Shown: positions 8,302-16,500, counted from the first letter of the stretch. The stretch: 40,323 nucleotides of DNA from Rhodococcus sp. (in: high G+C Gram-positive bacteria) (GCA_004211695.1 SEEV01000018.1:1-40323); one strand, 5' to 3'. Program-made: numbers and translations. Notes: a model not told the origin generated them from the letters alone.

Positions 8302-8362
8302 GTGCTACATAGCGGCACGCTGTGTCGATGAGAGTATCGTGCCTCGGATCACACTCTGTCAA
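8302..8362 (-). promoter_or_regulatory. Promoter and operator of the MHS transporter gene
   Basis: Minus-strand TTGACA (8357-8362), an 18-bp spacer and GATACT (8333-8338) make a good promoter facing the transporter. Fourteen bases past the -10 box lies GTGCT-N7-GGCAC at 8302-8318, one base away from the GTGCC-N7-GGCAC repeats of the two other promoters, and followed by GCTGT where they have AGTGT. The gap between -35 box and repeat is 38 bp, against 39 and 42 bp at the other two. The transcript would have a leader of about 300 nt. The rest of 8024-8301 shows nothing else that I recognise. Confidence 0.6.
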
Positions 8363-8485
8363 GGATCGGCTCATCATGGTTCGACTGTGATTGAAGAATG
8401 CCGGCTATAGGCCTGGGTGGACCGCAGAACAGTTGGGCATGCATGCGAGTGCGAAGCGAACGTTCCGCGAGCCGGAGTCGACTTC

Positions 8486-8514
8486 TTGTAGGCCGTGCCG
8501 CTCAACGGTATGGT
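8486..8514 (+). promoter_or_regulatory. Candidate promoter of the MmgE/PrpD gene
   Basis: TTGTAG (8486-8491), a 17-bp spacer and TATGGT (8509-8514) lie 60 bp upstream of the start codon at 8575. Both boxes match the sigma-70 consensus only partly. The rest of 8363-8574 shows no gene. Confidence 0.35.
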
Positions 8515-8574
8515 GTGCTGATAGTGACCCCAGTCGGGCGCAACGGGCGTTCTGGTGGGGATAAGGAGTGGGTT

Positions 8575-9798
8575 ATGACGATTGCGCCGCACGAGTCGAC
8601 CAGTGTCAGCGCGCACGATCTCGCAAGGTGGGCGGCGGGTATCGAGCCGGGACCCGCAGATCTCGAACTCGCTCAACGCGCTCTGGTCGATACCGTTGCA
8701 GTGACCCTGGCTGCACTGGATGATCCGGTAGCTGCGTGGACGGATGGTCTGCCGGCTGCGCTGCGTTGGGCAGCGGTGGGGCACGTGCTCGATTTCGACG
8801 ATCTGCACATACCGTCCACGACGCACATCAGTGTGGTGTGCGTTCCCGCCACGTTGGCAGCGGGCGGCGGTGGGCGGGAGTATCTGGCGGCGGCGGGTGT
8901 GATGGCGCGTCTTGGAACTGCGCTTGGTTGGAACCACTACGTGCAGGGATGGCACACTACCGCGACGGTCGGTGCCATCTCGGCTGCTGTTGCGGCGGGG
9001 CTGTCGCTCGGGCTCGATTCCGACGGTATTGCTACTGCCATGGCGCACGCCGTCCCCGGCGCAGGTGGAGTCCGCCGAGCCTTCGGCACCGCAGGAAAAT
9101 CGATACAGGTCGGATTCGCTGCCCAGGCCGGTGTGCGTGCGGCCAGGCTCGCCGCGGCCGGCGCGACTGCAGACCCTCGTGCTGTCGATGAATGGTTCCG
9201 CCTCGTCGGAGGGCGGAGATCCCCGCAAATCGACGGTCCCATCATTCCGGACGGACTCGGGTTGAAGCTTCACCCGTGTTGTTACGCACTCCAGCGTCCT
9301 ATCGCGTCGATCCGGTCGCTCGGTCGGCTACCGATTGACGACATCGCACGCATACAGGTGCGCACTCCACACAGCGCAGTCTTGCCGTTGATCCACAACG
9401 ATCCGAGTTCGGGTCTGGAAGGCAAGTTCTCGCTGAATTACGGTATCGCCGCCGCCCTGTTGGACAGGTTCCCCGATATCAGAAGCTTCACCGATGCTGC
9501 TGTGCAGCGGCCGGAAGTTCGGAGCATTCTCGACAGCGTCAGCATGGTTGCTGAGCCCGTGGGGGAAGGGGTGCTCGATGGGGAGTGCTCGGTAGTCGTC
9601 GAACTCCGTGATGGATCACGTCTCGAGGCCGTGGTTGAACTGCCTACGGGACATCCGCGCAGGCCTGCATCCGCCACGGATTTCGAAGCCAAAGTCCGGG
9701 GGTGTGTCGGTGACGAACGTACAGCCGAGATACTGGAACTGGACTGGAGTTCGGCAGCGGAATTGTTGCAACGCAATCTGCCGGGCGGTGTCAACTGA
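8575..9798 (+). CDS. MmgE/PrpD family protein, compact form
   Basis: This 407-residue protein belongs to the MmgE/PrpD family, which includes 2-methylcitrate dehydratase, cis-aconitate decarboxylase and iminodisuccinate epimerase. Recognisable parts are the N-terminal LVDTVAVTLAALDDPV, the core HVLDFDDLHIPS, the helical repeat GWHTTATVG, and LKLHPCCYALQRPI. The family usually has about 440-500 residues. Here the stretch between DTVAV and HVLDFDD is only about 40 residues long, some 25-30 shorter than I expect. ATG 8575 has the ribosome-binding site AAGGAG 6 bp upstream. The gene is divergent from the MHS transporter. The reaction cannot be assigned; a hydration or decarboxylation of a small tricarboxylate or dicarboxylate would fit the neighbours. 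Confidence 0.88.
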   Translation: MTIAPHESTSVSAHDLARWAAGIEPGPADLELAQRALVDTVAVTLAALDDPVAAWTDGLPAALRWAAVGHVLDFDDLHIPSTTHISVVCVPATLAAGGGGREYLAAAGVMARLGTALGWNHYVQGWHTTATVGAISAAVAAGLSLGLDSDGIATAMAHAVPGAGGVRRAFGTAGKSIQVGFAAQAGVRAARLAAAGATADPRAVDEWFRLVGGRRSPQIDGPIIPDGLGLKLHPCCYALQRPIASIRSLGRLPIDDIARIQVRTPHSAVLPLIHNDPSSGLEGKFSLNYGIAAALLDRFPDIRSFTDAAVQRPEVRSILDSVSMVAEPVGEGVLDGECSVVVELRDGSRLEAVVELPTGHPRRPASATDFEAKVRGCVGDERTAEILELDWSSAAELLQRNLPGGVN

Positions 9799-9813
9799 GA
9801 GGCCGCTCCGGAT

Positions 9814-9832
9814 CGCCCGATCCGCTCGGGCG
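9814..9832. terminator. Hairpin between convergent genes
   Basis: A 7-bp perfect stem (CGCCCGA and its complement) with a 5-nt loop lies in the 47-bp gap between the convergent MmgE/PrpD and VOC genes. Confidence 0.5.
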
Positions 9833-9845
9833 TCTCACAAACTCC

Positions 9846-10481
9846 TCAGGTGGGCAACTCCGCCCCGGACTGTTCGGCGGCCATGTACTCGGCATACCAG
9901 TCGGGCCAGTTCGGGTCTTCTTCACCGGTGCGCTCTTCATGTCGGCCGTGGGCAGCCGCTGCGCGTCGGAGCGCGGTCGCCAGGTCGCGTGCAGAGCCGA
10001 ACGAGGTGACGGCGGTGTCGATGCGCCCGGGGAGTCTGGTGGTGATCTCTTGCAGCACCCAGGCGTTGCCGTCGGGATCGCTGAACGACGCCAGTGAGAA
10101 GTAGCTGCGACGGTCCGGGTCCAGCCCGTCGCCGGGGCCGTCCGTGCCGAGGTGGAATACGGTCACCTCGATGCCGGCGGCGTCCAGTTGGTCACGCGCA
10201 GCCTCGATGTCGGAGACTATGAGGTATCCCTTGGCGGAACCGGCCGCGGCCGTTGTGAGGTCGGCGCCGAAGTGGATCGAGGCGGCGGCGCCGGGCGGGG
10301 TGAATTGGATGACGCCGGAGCCGGGCGGTGTGGCGTCTTGTCTCCAGCCGAGCTTGGTGTAGAACTCGGTGGCGCGGTCGACATCCGTGACGGGGATGAC
10401 GACGACCTCCAGCTTCATGTCGACTGGCGTGACATGCGCGTTGCCGGTGGCCTCGTTGGTGTGAACTTCGTTCGTGCTCAT
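9846..10481 (-). CDS. VOC-family protein (glyoxalase/bleomycin-resistance fold)
   Basis: This 211-residue protein carries one vicinal-oxygen-chelate module at about residues 22-150, starting KLEVVVIPVTDVDRATEFYTKLGW and ending SFSDPDGNAWVLQEITTRLPGR. Such modules bind metals or small hydrophobic compounds in lyases, dioxygenases and resistance proteins. The C-terminal 60 residues form a charged tail with a WPDWYAEYMAAEQ segment, seen in a subgroup often annotated only as VOC protein. ATG 10481 is preceded by AAAGG and avoids an unlikely serine-rich extension. It follows the SDR gene at 10558-11316 on the same strand after 76 bp, so the two may be co-transcribed. The substrate is unknown. Confidence 0.85.
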   Translation of the reverse strand: MSTNEVHTNEATGNAHVTPVDMKLEVVVIPVTDVDRATEFYTKLGWRQDATPPGSGVIQFTPPGAAASIHFGADLTTAAAGSAKGYLIVSDIEAARDQLDAAGIEVTVFHLGTDGPGDGLDPDRRSYFSLASFSDPDGNAWVLQEITTRLPGRIDTAVTSFGSARDLATALRRAAAAHGRHEERTGEEDPNWPDWYAEYMAAEQSGAELPT

Positions 10482-10557
10482 GGGTTGCCTTTCTGGTTGT
10501 GTCGGGGATTGATCGGGGTGGGTCCTTCGAGCCACCCACGTTTTCGTCGTGTGGTCG

Positions 10558-11316
10558 TTAGAAGACGAACTGCTGACCACCGTCGATGTCGTAAGTCGCG
10601 CCAGTGAGCGCGGTGTTGCTCATGATGTGGACGGCCAGTGCGGCGACGTCGGCGGGGCTGACGACGCGGCCGATCGGCAGCGTCGTCCGCAACTCTTTCC
10701 GGCGCTCGTCCAGCCGATCTCCGAGCAGCGATGCCGACAGTGGGGTGTCGACGAAGCCGGCGGCGATGAGGTTGACGCGAACCGGCGCGAGCTCGAGCGC
10801 GAGGGCCGCCGTGAACGGGGGCAGTGCGGCGGTGGCGGCGGAGGCGATCCCCAGGCCGTGACCGATGCGCCGGCCGCCGGTTCCGCCCATGAGTAGCAGC
10901 GTGCCCCCGGCCCTCATCTTGCTCGCTGCGTTGCGTGCGACCTCGAGCCCCAGCACCACGTCTCCGCTGAGCTGCTCGCGCACCTCGTTGGAGTCCATCT
11001 CGAGCAGTGGCGCGTAGCGCGGGCCCCCGGCCGTGACCAACACATGGTCGATCGGTGTCGGCAAACCCTGGAAGAACCTCGCCAGCGAGGCCGTGTCGTT
11101 GGCATCGAAGGCCGCGGTGCGCTGCGTGCCGACTTCAGTCGCTGCTTGCTCGAGCCGGTCGGGATTGCGGCCGGTGAGGATGACATCGGCACCCTCGGCT
11201 CGGGCGCGGCGAGCCGTTTCGAGTCCGATGCCTGCGCTGCCGCCGATCACGACGACGGTTTGCCCGGCCAGTTCCGGTTCGCGCTGGATGGAGACTGGAG
11301 TGGTTTCGCTGGTCAT
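10558..11316 (-). CDS. SDR-fold protein lacking the catalytic Tyr-Lys pair
   Basis: This 252-residue protein has the Rossmann fold of short-chain dehydrogenases: the cofactor loop GGSAGIG near residue 25, the TAGG segment, and the C-terminal RVNLIAAGFVDTPLSA. Where classical members have YxxxK, this one reads SAATAALPPFTAALALEL, so the alignment puts Ala for Tyr and Thr for Lys, and the preceding Ser strand reads LLMGGTGG. Cofactor binding is therefore likely, but standard oxidoreductase chemistry is doubtful. Similar atypical SDRs occur in other actinobacteria. ATG 11316 has GGAGAAG 3 bp upstream, which fixes the start. It probably forms a two-gene unit with the VOC protein. Confidence 0.85.
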   Translation of the reverse strand: MTSETTPVSIQREPELAGQTVVVIGGSAGIGLETARRARAEGADVILTGRNPDRLEQAATEVGTQRTAAFDANDTASLARFFQGLPTPIDHVLVTAGGPRYAPLLEMDSNEVREQLSGDVVLGLEVARNAASKMRAGGTLLLMGGTGGRRIGHGLGIASAATAALPPFTAALALELAPVRVNLIAAGFVDTPLSASLLGDRLDERRKELRTTLPIGRVVSPADVAALAVHIMSNTALTGATYDIDGGQQFVF

Positions 11317-11648
11317 GTCTTCTCCGATCGGTAGCGTCGGCCGCCGACTGCCGGGATGGTGGCGAGCAGAGCTCTCGTCGGAGGGCACGTCGCAGTTCCG
11401 GCATCGGCGCGATAGACAGTCGCCGGTCGGCGTCTTCTCACGAAATGCTTCTACAGTCGTCGCGGCCGGGCAAGGGGTGCACTCAGCACCGGACCAGGGC
11501 AGCGCACGGCGACAGATCGACCTCGACGCAAGACGGCCTCGTGCTGTAGCCGCCTCCCAGTCGAGAGCCCTCGCTCGCGCTGGCGCCGATTGGGTCGACG
11601 ACGCGACAGTCCTTACGCTCACCGACGGCCACCGCCGAGTGGATTGCC
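11317..11648. other. Intergenic stretch without a recognised gene
   Basis: These 332 bases lie between the SDR start and the DUF305 stop, both read leftward. Open frames exist on both strands, but none has recognisable motifs, a convincing ribosome-binding site or natural composition. The SDR promoter must lie here; I could not point to convincing -35 and -10 boxes. Confidence 0.5.
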
Positions 11649-12302
11649 CTATGGGTGGGGGAGCGGTTTCGCGTTCCGGGTGTCGAGTATTGCTGTCATC
11701 ACCGCGATTTCGTTGCTTTGCTCTCGGATCATCCCGAGCGCGATGCGGCGGATCGGTTCCGAGGCAACCGCGTGGGTTGCCGCCTCGGCCATGTCGACGC
11801 CCCCTTGGTGGTGGCGAATCATGAGCTGCAGAAACAGTGTTTCGGCGTCTGCTCCACGCCGGCCGGCGAGCTGGGCGAGTTCGTCGGTGCTCGCCATCCC
11901 CGGCATCGGTGCGCCGCCGTGCTCACCGGTGACGTGATCCGAACCGTGCATCCACCGCATCGGATGCGGTGTGGTGAACGGTTCGTCGACGAGGTTGAGC
12001 CAGCCGCGCATCGTCGCGATCTCGGAGGTCTGGGCGGCTACGATCTGGTCGGCGATGACCCGGATCTGCGGATCGGCGTCTCTGGTCAGCGTCTGGGCGA
12101 TCAGCGCAGCCTGCTCGTGGTGCACCGACATGTCTTGCGCGAAACCGATATCCGATTCGGACAACTGGACGGTGCCGGGGCTCGGGTCGCGCGCCGACTG
12201 CAGCCACATTCCGGCCGCAATTCCGGCGACGCCGAGCAACGCCGCGCACAGCAACAGAAGGACAGGTCGACGAAACCGCGAACGCCGGGCGTCACTGCCC
12301 AT
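11649..12302 (-). CDS. DUF305 protein, membrane-anchored
   Basis: This 217-residue protein has one N-terminal membrane segment (VLLLLCAALLGVAGIAAGMW, about 14-33) and an extracytoplasmic DUF305 domain. The domain is a ferritin-like four-helix bundle rich in His and Met: DMSVHHEQAALIAQ, HPMRWMHGSDHV, and LMIRHHQGGVDMAEAA. The paired HH motifs and methionines suggest metal binding (copper has been proposed for some members), but the function is not established. ATG 12302 overlaps the end of the upstream LVIVD-type gene by 11 bp, so the two are translationally coupled. I inferred the start from the coupling and the signal-anchor. Confidence 0.88.
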   Translation of the reverse strand: MGSDARRSRFRRPVLLLLCAALLGVAGIAAGMWLQSARDPSPGTVQLSESDIGFAQDMSVHHEQAALIAQTLTRDADPQIRVIADQIVAAQTSEIATMRGWLNLVDEPFTTPHPMRWMHGSDHVTGEHGGAPMPGMASTDELAQLAGRRGADAETLFLQLMIRHHQGGVDMAEAATHAVASEPIRRIALGMIREQSNEIAVMTAILDTRNAKPLPHP

Positions 12303-13867
12303 AGGTCGACGCCTGATTCGCCGGTGGCTGGTACACCGTGTCGTCCAACTGCGTTGCCATGAACCCGTTGTCGCTGCACGACGTCCAGATCTGGCTGCCG
12401 TGGAATTCCGGCGGCGAGAAGCACCAGTCCGCGGACAGGTCGCCGAACGCCACCATTCCGGCGCGTGGACCGAACGCGACCCGGGGATCCGTCTGACCCT
12501 CGAAGACGGCGCGGGCGAGCGGAACGAAATTGAAGAGCGACACACCGATCAGCGACGACAGTGCGTGTGGTGAGTTGGTGAGCTGGAGGTTCCTGCCGGT
12601 CTGAGCAGGTGGGTTGTAGTAGGCGATCTCCCGGATGCTGTTCAGATTGCGGATGTCGAACACGCGGATCCCGGACGACTCCCAGGAGCACGCGAGCGCG
12701 GTCGGGTCTGCCGGGCGGTCGACCACACAGTAGTGCTGATCGTACGAGAACAGTGACCCGCCTTGCGACGACCGAATGTTCGCGGCGGCATTGGCGGGAA
12801 GTTGGATCTCGAGCTTGATCTTCTGCACGATGTCGGCGTGCGCCGGGTCGGCGACATCGAACACCTTGATGCCACCGCCGCCGGTCTCGTCGACCGTATA
12901 GAGGTAGGGCTTTCCGCCGTACGTGACCGGGATGCTGTGTTGATTGAAGAAGCCGTCGGTCCACAGGTAGGTGGCGATCTGCGGCACCGTGGGATACGGG
13001 TCGCCTCGTTGCACGGCGCTGATGTCGAGGACGGTGATCCCCCCCGAGATTCGACAGGTACATCCGGTTTCCGTCGGGGGTGATGCCGAATCCGTGGCCG
13101 CCGACTCCGTGCAGTCCCTGCCAGACGATCCGCGGATCGGCAGGGTTTCTGATGTCGATGGCGGTGAGGAAGCCCGGTGCGGGGCCGGACACCCAGTAGG
13201 TGTTGCCGTCCGGCGCGAAGCCGCCCTCGTGGGAGATGAACGGCAGCGGCATCGTGAGGTCGGTGCCGGCACCTCGGTTGAGCAATCGGGGGTGGGCGCA
13301 GTCGGAGATGTCGTAGACGGAAAAGTAGCCGGTGCCGGCCGCGACCGGCACCGCGGTGGCTGCGAGCAAATTGCGTGCCTTGTTGACTTTCAAGCTTTCC
13401 CAGGTGCCGCCCAGCATCGCGGGTTCGTTCAGGGTCGTGGACAGCACCGGCTGCGCAGGGTTCGACACGTCGAGTACCTGGACGCCGGGCGTGGTGGGAT
13501 TGAGCAGATTTCCGGGAAAGAAGGTGCTGGTGTAGGAGCAGTGGTCGTGCGTCACCGACAGCAGGCCACCGCCGCGATCCTGCAGGGCCCCGATCAGCGA
13601 CATGTTGCATCGGTACCCCTGCGTGCTGCGGCCGTTGTTGCGATCCTCGGCCGGAACATCGCCCTGCATACCCGTTTCCGGCAGCGAACCGGGACCACAG
13701 TCCGCGCGCGGAACAGCCGTCGAACCGACGTCGCCGAAGAAGAACGTCTCGGCTGACGCGAGGGCGGGGGCGGGGCTCATCGACATCCCGAGCACGACCG
13801 ACACCGCAACGGCTCCCGCGGTTACCGCCCGCCGCGCAAAGCCCGTCCGCATCCGGTCGATCGGCAT
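12292..13867 (-). pseudogene. Secreted LVIVD-repeat protein, frameshifted at a C7 run
   Basis: The gene would encode about 524 residues but needs a frame change. The first part starts at ATG 13867 (GGAGG 7 bp upstream) with a signal peptide ending near ALASA, and runs in frame to MYLSNLGG. The rest continues in another frame from GGITVLDIS to a stop at 12292. The switch falls on seven Cs at 13039-13045; with six, the reading is unbroken. Repeated strands such as GVQVLDVSNPAQPVL, YFSVYDISDCAHPRL, ITVLDISAV and IKVFDVADPAHADI are LVIVD repeats, which form beta-propellers on the cell surface. The downstream half is well conserved, so a recent mutation or a sequencing error is likely. It is coupled to the DUF305 gene. 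Confidence 0.85.
13039..13045 (-). other. Homopolymer at the frameshift site
   Basis: Seven consecutive Cs on the plus strand (Gs in the gene) mark the exact point where the two reading frames of the LVIVD-type gene must be joined. Dropping one base restores a continuous 524-residue protein. Confidence 0.85.
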
Positions 13868-13987
13868 GGCGAAACCTCCGAACCAGGCAGTCTGGGATCA
13901 ACCTCGAAAGATTAACAACCAGTACTCGCGTTCACACACAGATTGGCGAACTCCGGAGGTTGCTCACGTGGAGCCCCGCACACGCGA

Positions 13988-15334
13988 TCACACGAAGCCG
14001 AATATCGGGGGGAGAACGCCGATCATCAACACCGCCCACACGCCGAAGACGGGGAGATAACGGGTCTGCCAGCGTTCGGTGGAGCTGAATCCGCGACGGC
14101 CGCGGAGGAACCCGAGGATGAGGTGGGCCGACCAGGTCAGGTTGACGAGGAGGACCAGATTCATTCCGAGTGCGGCCACCTTGTTCGGGGTGAAGCCGAA
14201 CTCTGCGATTCGAGTGAGCATGGCGAACAGCATGAGGAGGTCGACGGCGAGCGCACTGACGACGAGGACGAGTTGGAGGCGGTCGAACAGGTCGGGCGCC
14301 AGGTACGGGTCACGGGCGGAAATCGCGTACAGCAGCAGTCCCAGGACGACGACGAGGATGAGGTCCATCAGGATCAACAGGTCTCGGTCGACGTCGACGA
14401 TGCTGCCGGTCGTCGCGAATGCCACGAGCAGCACCAGCAGCATGAGAGTCGTCAACGGTGTGAACACACGGGTGAGGACCGGGGCGATGTTCTCCACCAC
14501 GTTCTGTTTCGCCTCGACGAGCCAGGCGGCGACGATGACCGCGCCGGCCGCACCGAACGGCAGCACCCAGTCCTCGATGAACCACTCGACATCCATGTCG
14601 AGCGCATTGAACGCACCGACCGTGAGGCCGATGAGGACACCGCCGCCGAGGGCGAGGAGGGTCAGGTAGACGACCCATTCGCCGGTGAATCGGATGAAGT
14701 CCATACGCCGCCGGTCCGACCGCCATTGGCCTCCGACATAGGCGAAGCCGACCGCGAACCACAACGCAATCGGTGCGTGGATCGCCGCGATCACCTCGGT
14801 GGATCCGTTCGACGCGAACGGGAAGACGTTCAGCAGGACCGCGGCCAGGGCGAACGGCACCAGCAGTGCCGCGGCGACGTGGGGCGTCACCTGCCGTTTC
14901 CAGGCGAAGTATCCGGCGAGAAACGGAAGAACGAACAGGCTGACATTGCGCGCGAAGACCTGCTCGCCGAGCGCCGCCAGGCCGGCCTTGAACGCGACGG
15001 CTCCGCCAACGGCGAGCGCGAGTACGACGAACAGCTCACGGGTGGGGCGAGTACGGCCGTCGTCCGGTTCGGCAGGCATCAGCACGAGTTGCTTCCACAA
15101 GCGATCGGAATGCTCCCGCGCAAACTCACGGGAGATGTCGTCGACGTTGCCCATGCGTTTGACCGCGACCAGGAAGGCCTCGTCCGTCCTCAGCCCGGCG
15201 GCGGACAGGTCCGAAATCTGACCGCGCAGATGATCTTCCATCTCGTCGGTGTCGGCGGCGGAGATCGCGCGACGGCGCTCGACGTAGCCTCGCCATTGAC
15301 CGATCTGCGATTCCAGTTCCTCGTCGGTGTTCAT
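13988..15334 (-). CDS. Multi-pass membrane protein with permease-prefix-like N-terminus
   Basis: This 448-residue protein starts with a soluble region of about 95 residues. It resembles the 'permease prefix' found with PadR regulators (ELESQIGQWRGYVERRRAIS, then DEMEDHLRGQISDL and EAFLVAVKRMGN). About ten or more hydrophobic segments follow from residue 100 to the C-terminus. I recognise no transport or catalytic motif, so the function is unknown. The ATG at 15334 overlaps the PadR stop as TGATG, so translation is coupled and expression follows the PadR promoter. PadR regulators with membrane partners often answer to membrane-active compounds, which is only a hint here. Confidence 0.85.
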   Translation of the reverse strand: MNTDEELESQIGQWRGYVERRRAISAADTDEMEDHLRGQISDLSAAGLRTDEAFLVAVKRMGNVDDISREFAREHSDRLWKQLVLMPAEPDDGRTRPTRELFVVLALAVGGAVAFKAGLAALGEQVFARNVSLFVLPFLAGYFAWKRQVTPHVAAALLVPFALAAVLLNVFPFASNGSTEVIAAIHAPIALWFAVGFAYVGGQWRSDRRRMDFIRFTGEWVVYLTLLALGGGVLIGLTVGAFNALDMDVEWFIEDWVLPFGAAGAVIVAAWLVEAKQNVVENIAPVLTRVFTPLTTLMLLVLLVAFATTGSIVDVDRDLLILMDLILVVVLGLLLYAISARDPYLAPDLFDRLQLVLVVSALAVDLLMLFAMLTRIAEFGFTPNKVAALGMNLVLLVNLTWSAHLILGFLRGRRGFSSTERWQTRYLPVFGVWAVLMIGVLPPIFGFV

Positions 15335-15696
15335 CACGACCACCCTTCGGCGGAGGCTGGGGGCAACTGGACGGAACGCCACACCTGGCTCAGGGCGTCG
15401 GCAACGACGTCCCACTGTGCACGTCGTTCTGCCAGCATCTCCCGGCCCGCATCGGTGATCGTGTAATGCTTGCGCCTTCGACCGTTGTCGGAGGATCCCC
15501 ACGACGCCGACACGTATCCCAGCCTCTCCAGACGGTGCAGCAGGGGGTACAGCATTCCGTCGGTCCACTGAATCCGTCCGCCGGACAGATCGTTGACCCG
15601 TTTCAAGATGGCGTACCCGTACGATTCGCCGTCCGCGAGAATTCCGAGCACAAGCGGTGTCGCGGAAGCTGCCACCAGGTCCTTCTCGATATACAT
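15334..15696 (-). CDS. PadR-family transcriptional regulator
   Basis: This 120-residue protein has the PadR winged-helix fold. The DNA-binding part is VLGILADGESYGYAILKRVN followed by GMLYPLLHRLERLGYVSASW, and the wing is RRRKHYTITDAGREML. A C-terminal helix (ERRAQWDVVADALSQVW) would form the dimer. Small PadR proteins of this kind repress their own operon and are released by a ligand. It is the first gene of a two-gene unit with the membrane protein. The ribosome-binding site AGGGG lies inside the left arm of the repeat at 15699-15727, so binding there could block transcription and perhaps translation start. Confidence 0.92.
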   Translation of the reverse strand: MYIEKDLVAASATPLVLGILADGESYGYAILKRVNDLSGGRIQWTDGMLYPLLHRLERLGYVSASWGSSDNGRRRKHYTITDAGREMLAERRAQWDVVADALSQVWRSVQLPPASAEGWS

Positions 15697-15698
15697 AG

Positions 15699-15727
15699 AA
15701 CCCCTATCCCTAGAGCTGCTAGGGGTT
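15699..15727 (-). promoter_or_regulatory. Nested inverted repeats, probable PadR operator
   Basis: Perfect 8-bp arms AACCCCTA (15699-15706) and TAGGGGTT (15720-15727) enclose a second perfect repeat, CCCTAG-N5-CTAGGG (15708-15724). They lie immediately upstream of the PadR start codon. Self-repression by PadR is the natural reading. A shared CCCTA half-site occurs three times. Confidence 0.6.
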
Positions 15728-15753
15728 AAGGTAGCAGATCGCGCTCCGAACGG

Positions 15754-16500
15754 TCAGCCGCGGCCGACGTAGGGCATGCGGGAGGCCATGATCGTCATCG
15801 TCGGCACGGTGACGTCGAGGGGGAGTTCGACCAGTCGAGTGACCGTGTCTGCGACGTACCGCGGATCGAACGTGGGCTCCGCTCGCAACGATCCGTCCGG
15901 TTGGCGGGCTGATTGGCCGATTCCCGTGGTCATGGCGGTCTCGGCGTTCCCGATGTCGATCTGGGTGCAGCAGATGTCGTGGTCGCGGCCATCGAGCGCA
16001 ATTGACTTGGTCAATCCCGACACTCCGTGTTTGGTTGCCGTGTAGGCCACGCTTGCCGGTCGTGGCGTGTGCGCCGACAGTGAACCGTTGTTGATGATGC
16101 GTCCGCCGCGGGGCGTCTGCGACTTCATCATCCGGACCGCCTCCCGTGAGCAGAGGAAGACCCCCGTCAGATTTGCGGCGACCGTCCGGTCCCAGTCGTC
16201 CGGTTCGATCTCGTCCACCGCACCGGAGGGGCCGAAGGTCCCCGCGTTGTTGACGAGTACGTCGAGGCGGCCGAACCGTTCGGCGACGACGGCAAAGAGA
16301 TCGTGCACCGACTGTGGTGACGAAACGTCGCATGGCACCACGACTGCGCGTTCGTGACCTTCCGCGGTCTCGTCCAGCGTCGCCGGTGTCCGTCCTGTCA
16401 GCACCACGTGATGCCCGGCATCGAGCAGTCCGGTCGCGATGGACCGCCCGATTCCCGAACCTGCACCCGTCACCACGACGACTCGTTCTGCCACGTCCAC
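15754..16500 (-). CDS. Short-chain dehydrogenase/reductase
   Basis: This classical SDR of 248 residues has the cofactor loop TGAGSGIG (11-18), the NNAG motif, a serine strand reading IINNGSLSAH, and the catalytic YTATK. Such enzymes reduce carbonyls or oxidise alcohols with NAD(P)H. An acidic residue after the second strand is missing (LTGRTP), which favours NADP over NAD. The start is a GTG at 16500; GTG 16494, with GGGAG 5 bp upstream, is equally plausible. It is divergent from the nitroreductase gene across 131 bp, suggesting shared control. No substrate can be named. Confidence 0.9.
   Translation of the reverse strand: MDVAERVVVVTGAGSGIGRSIATGLLDAGHHVVLTGRTPATLDETAEGHERAVVVPCDVSSPQSVHDLFAVVAERFGRLDVLVNNAGTFGPSGAVDEIEPDDWDRTVAANLTGVFLCSREAVRMMKSQTPRGGRIINNGSLSAHTPRPASVAYTATKHGVSGLTKSIALDGRDHDICCTQIDIGNAETAMTTGIGQSARQPDGSLRAEPTFDPRYVADTVTRLVELPLDVTVPTMTIMASRMPYVGRG

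Noticed and set aside
13039..13045. Programmed ribosomal frameshifting in the LVIVD-type gene
   Set aside because: A plain G run without a typical slippery heptamer context or downstream structure, in a gene type not known for recoding; mutation or sequencing error is simpler.
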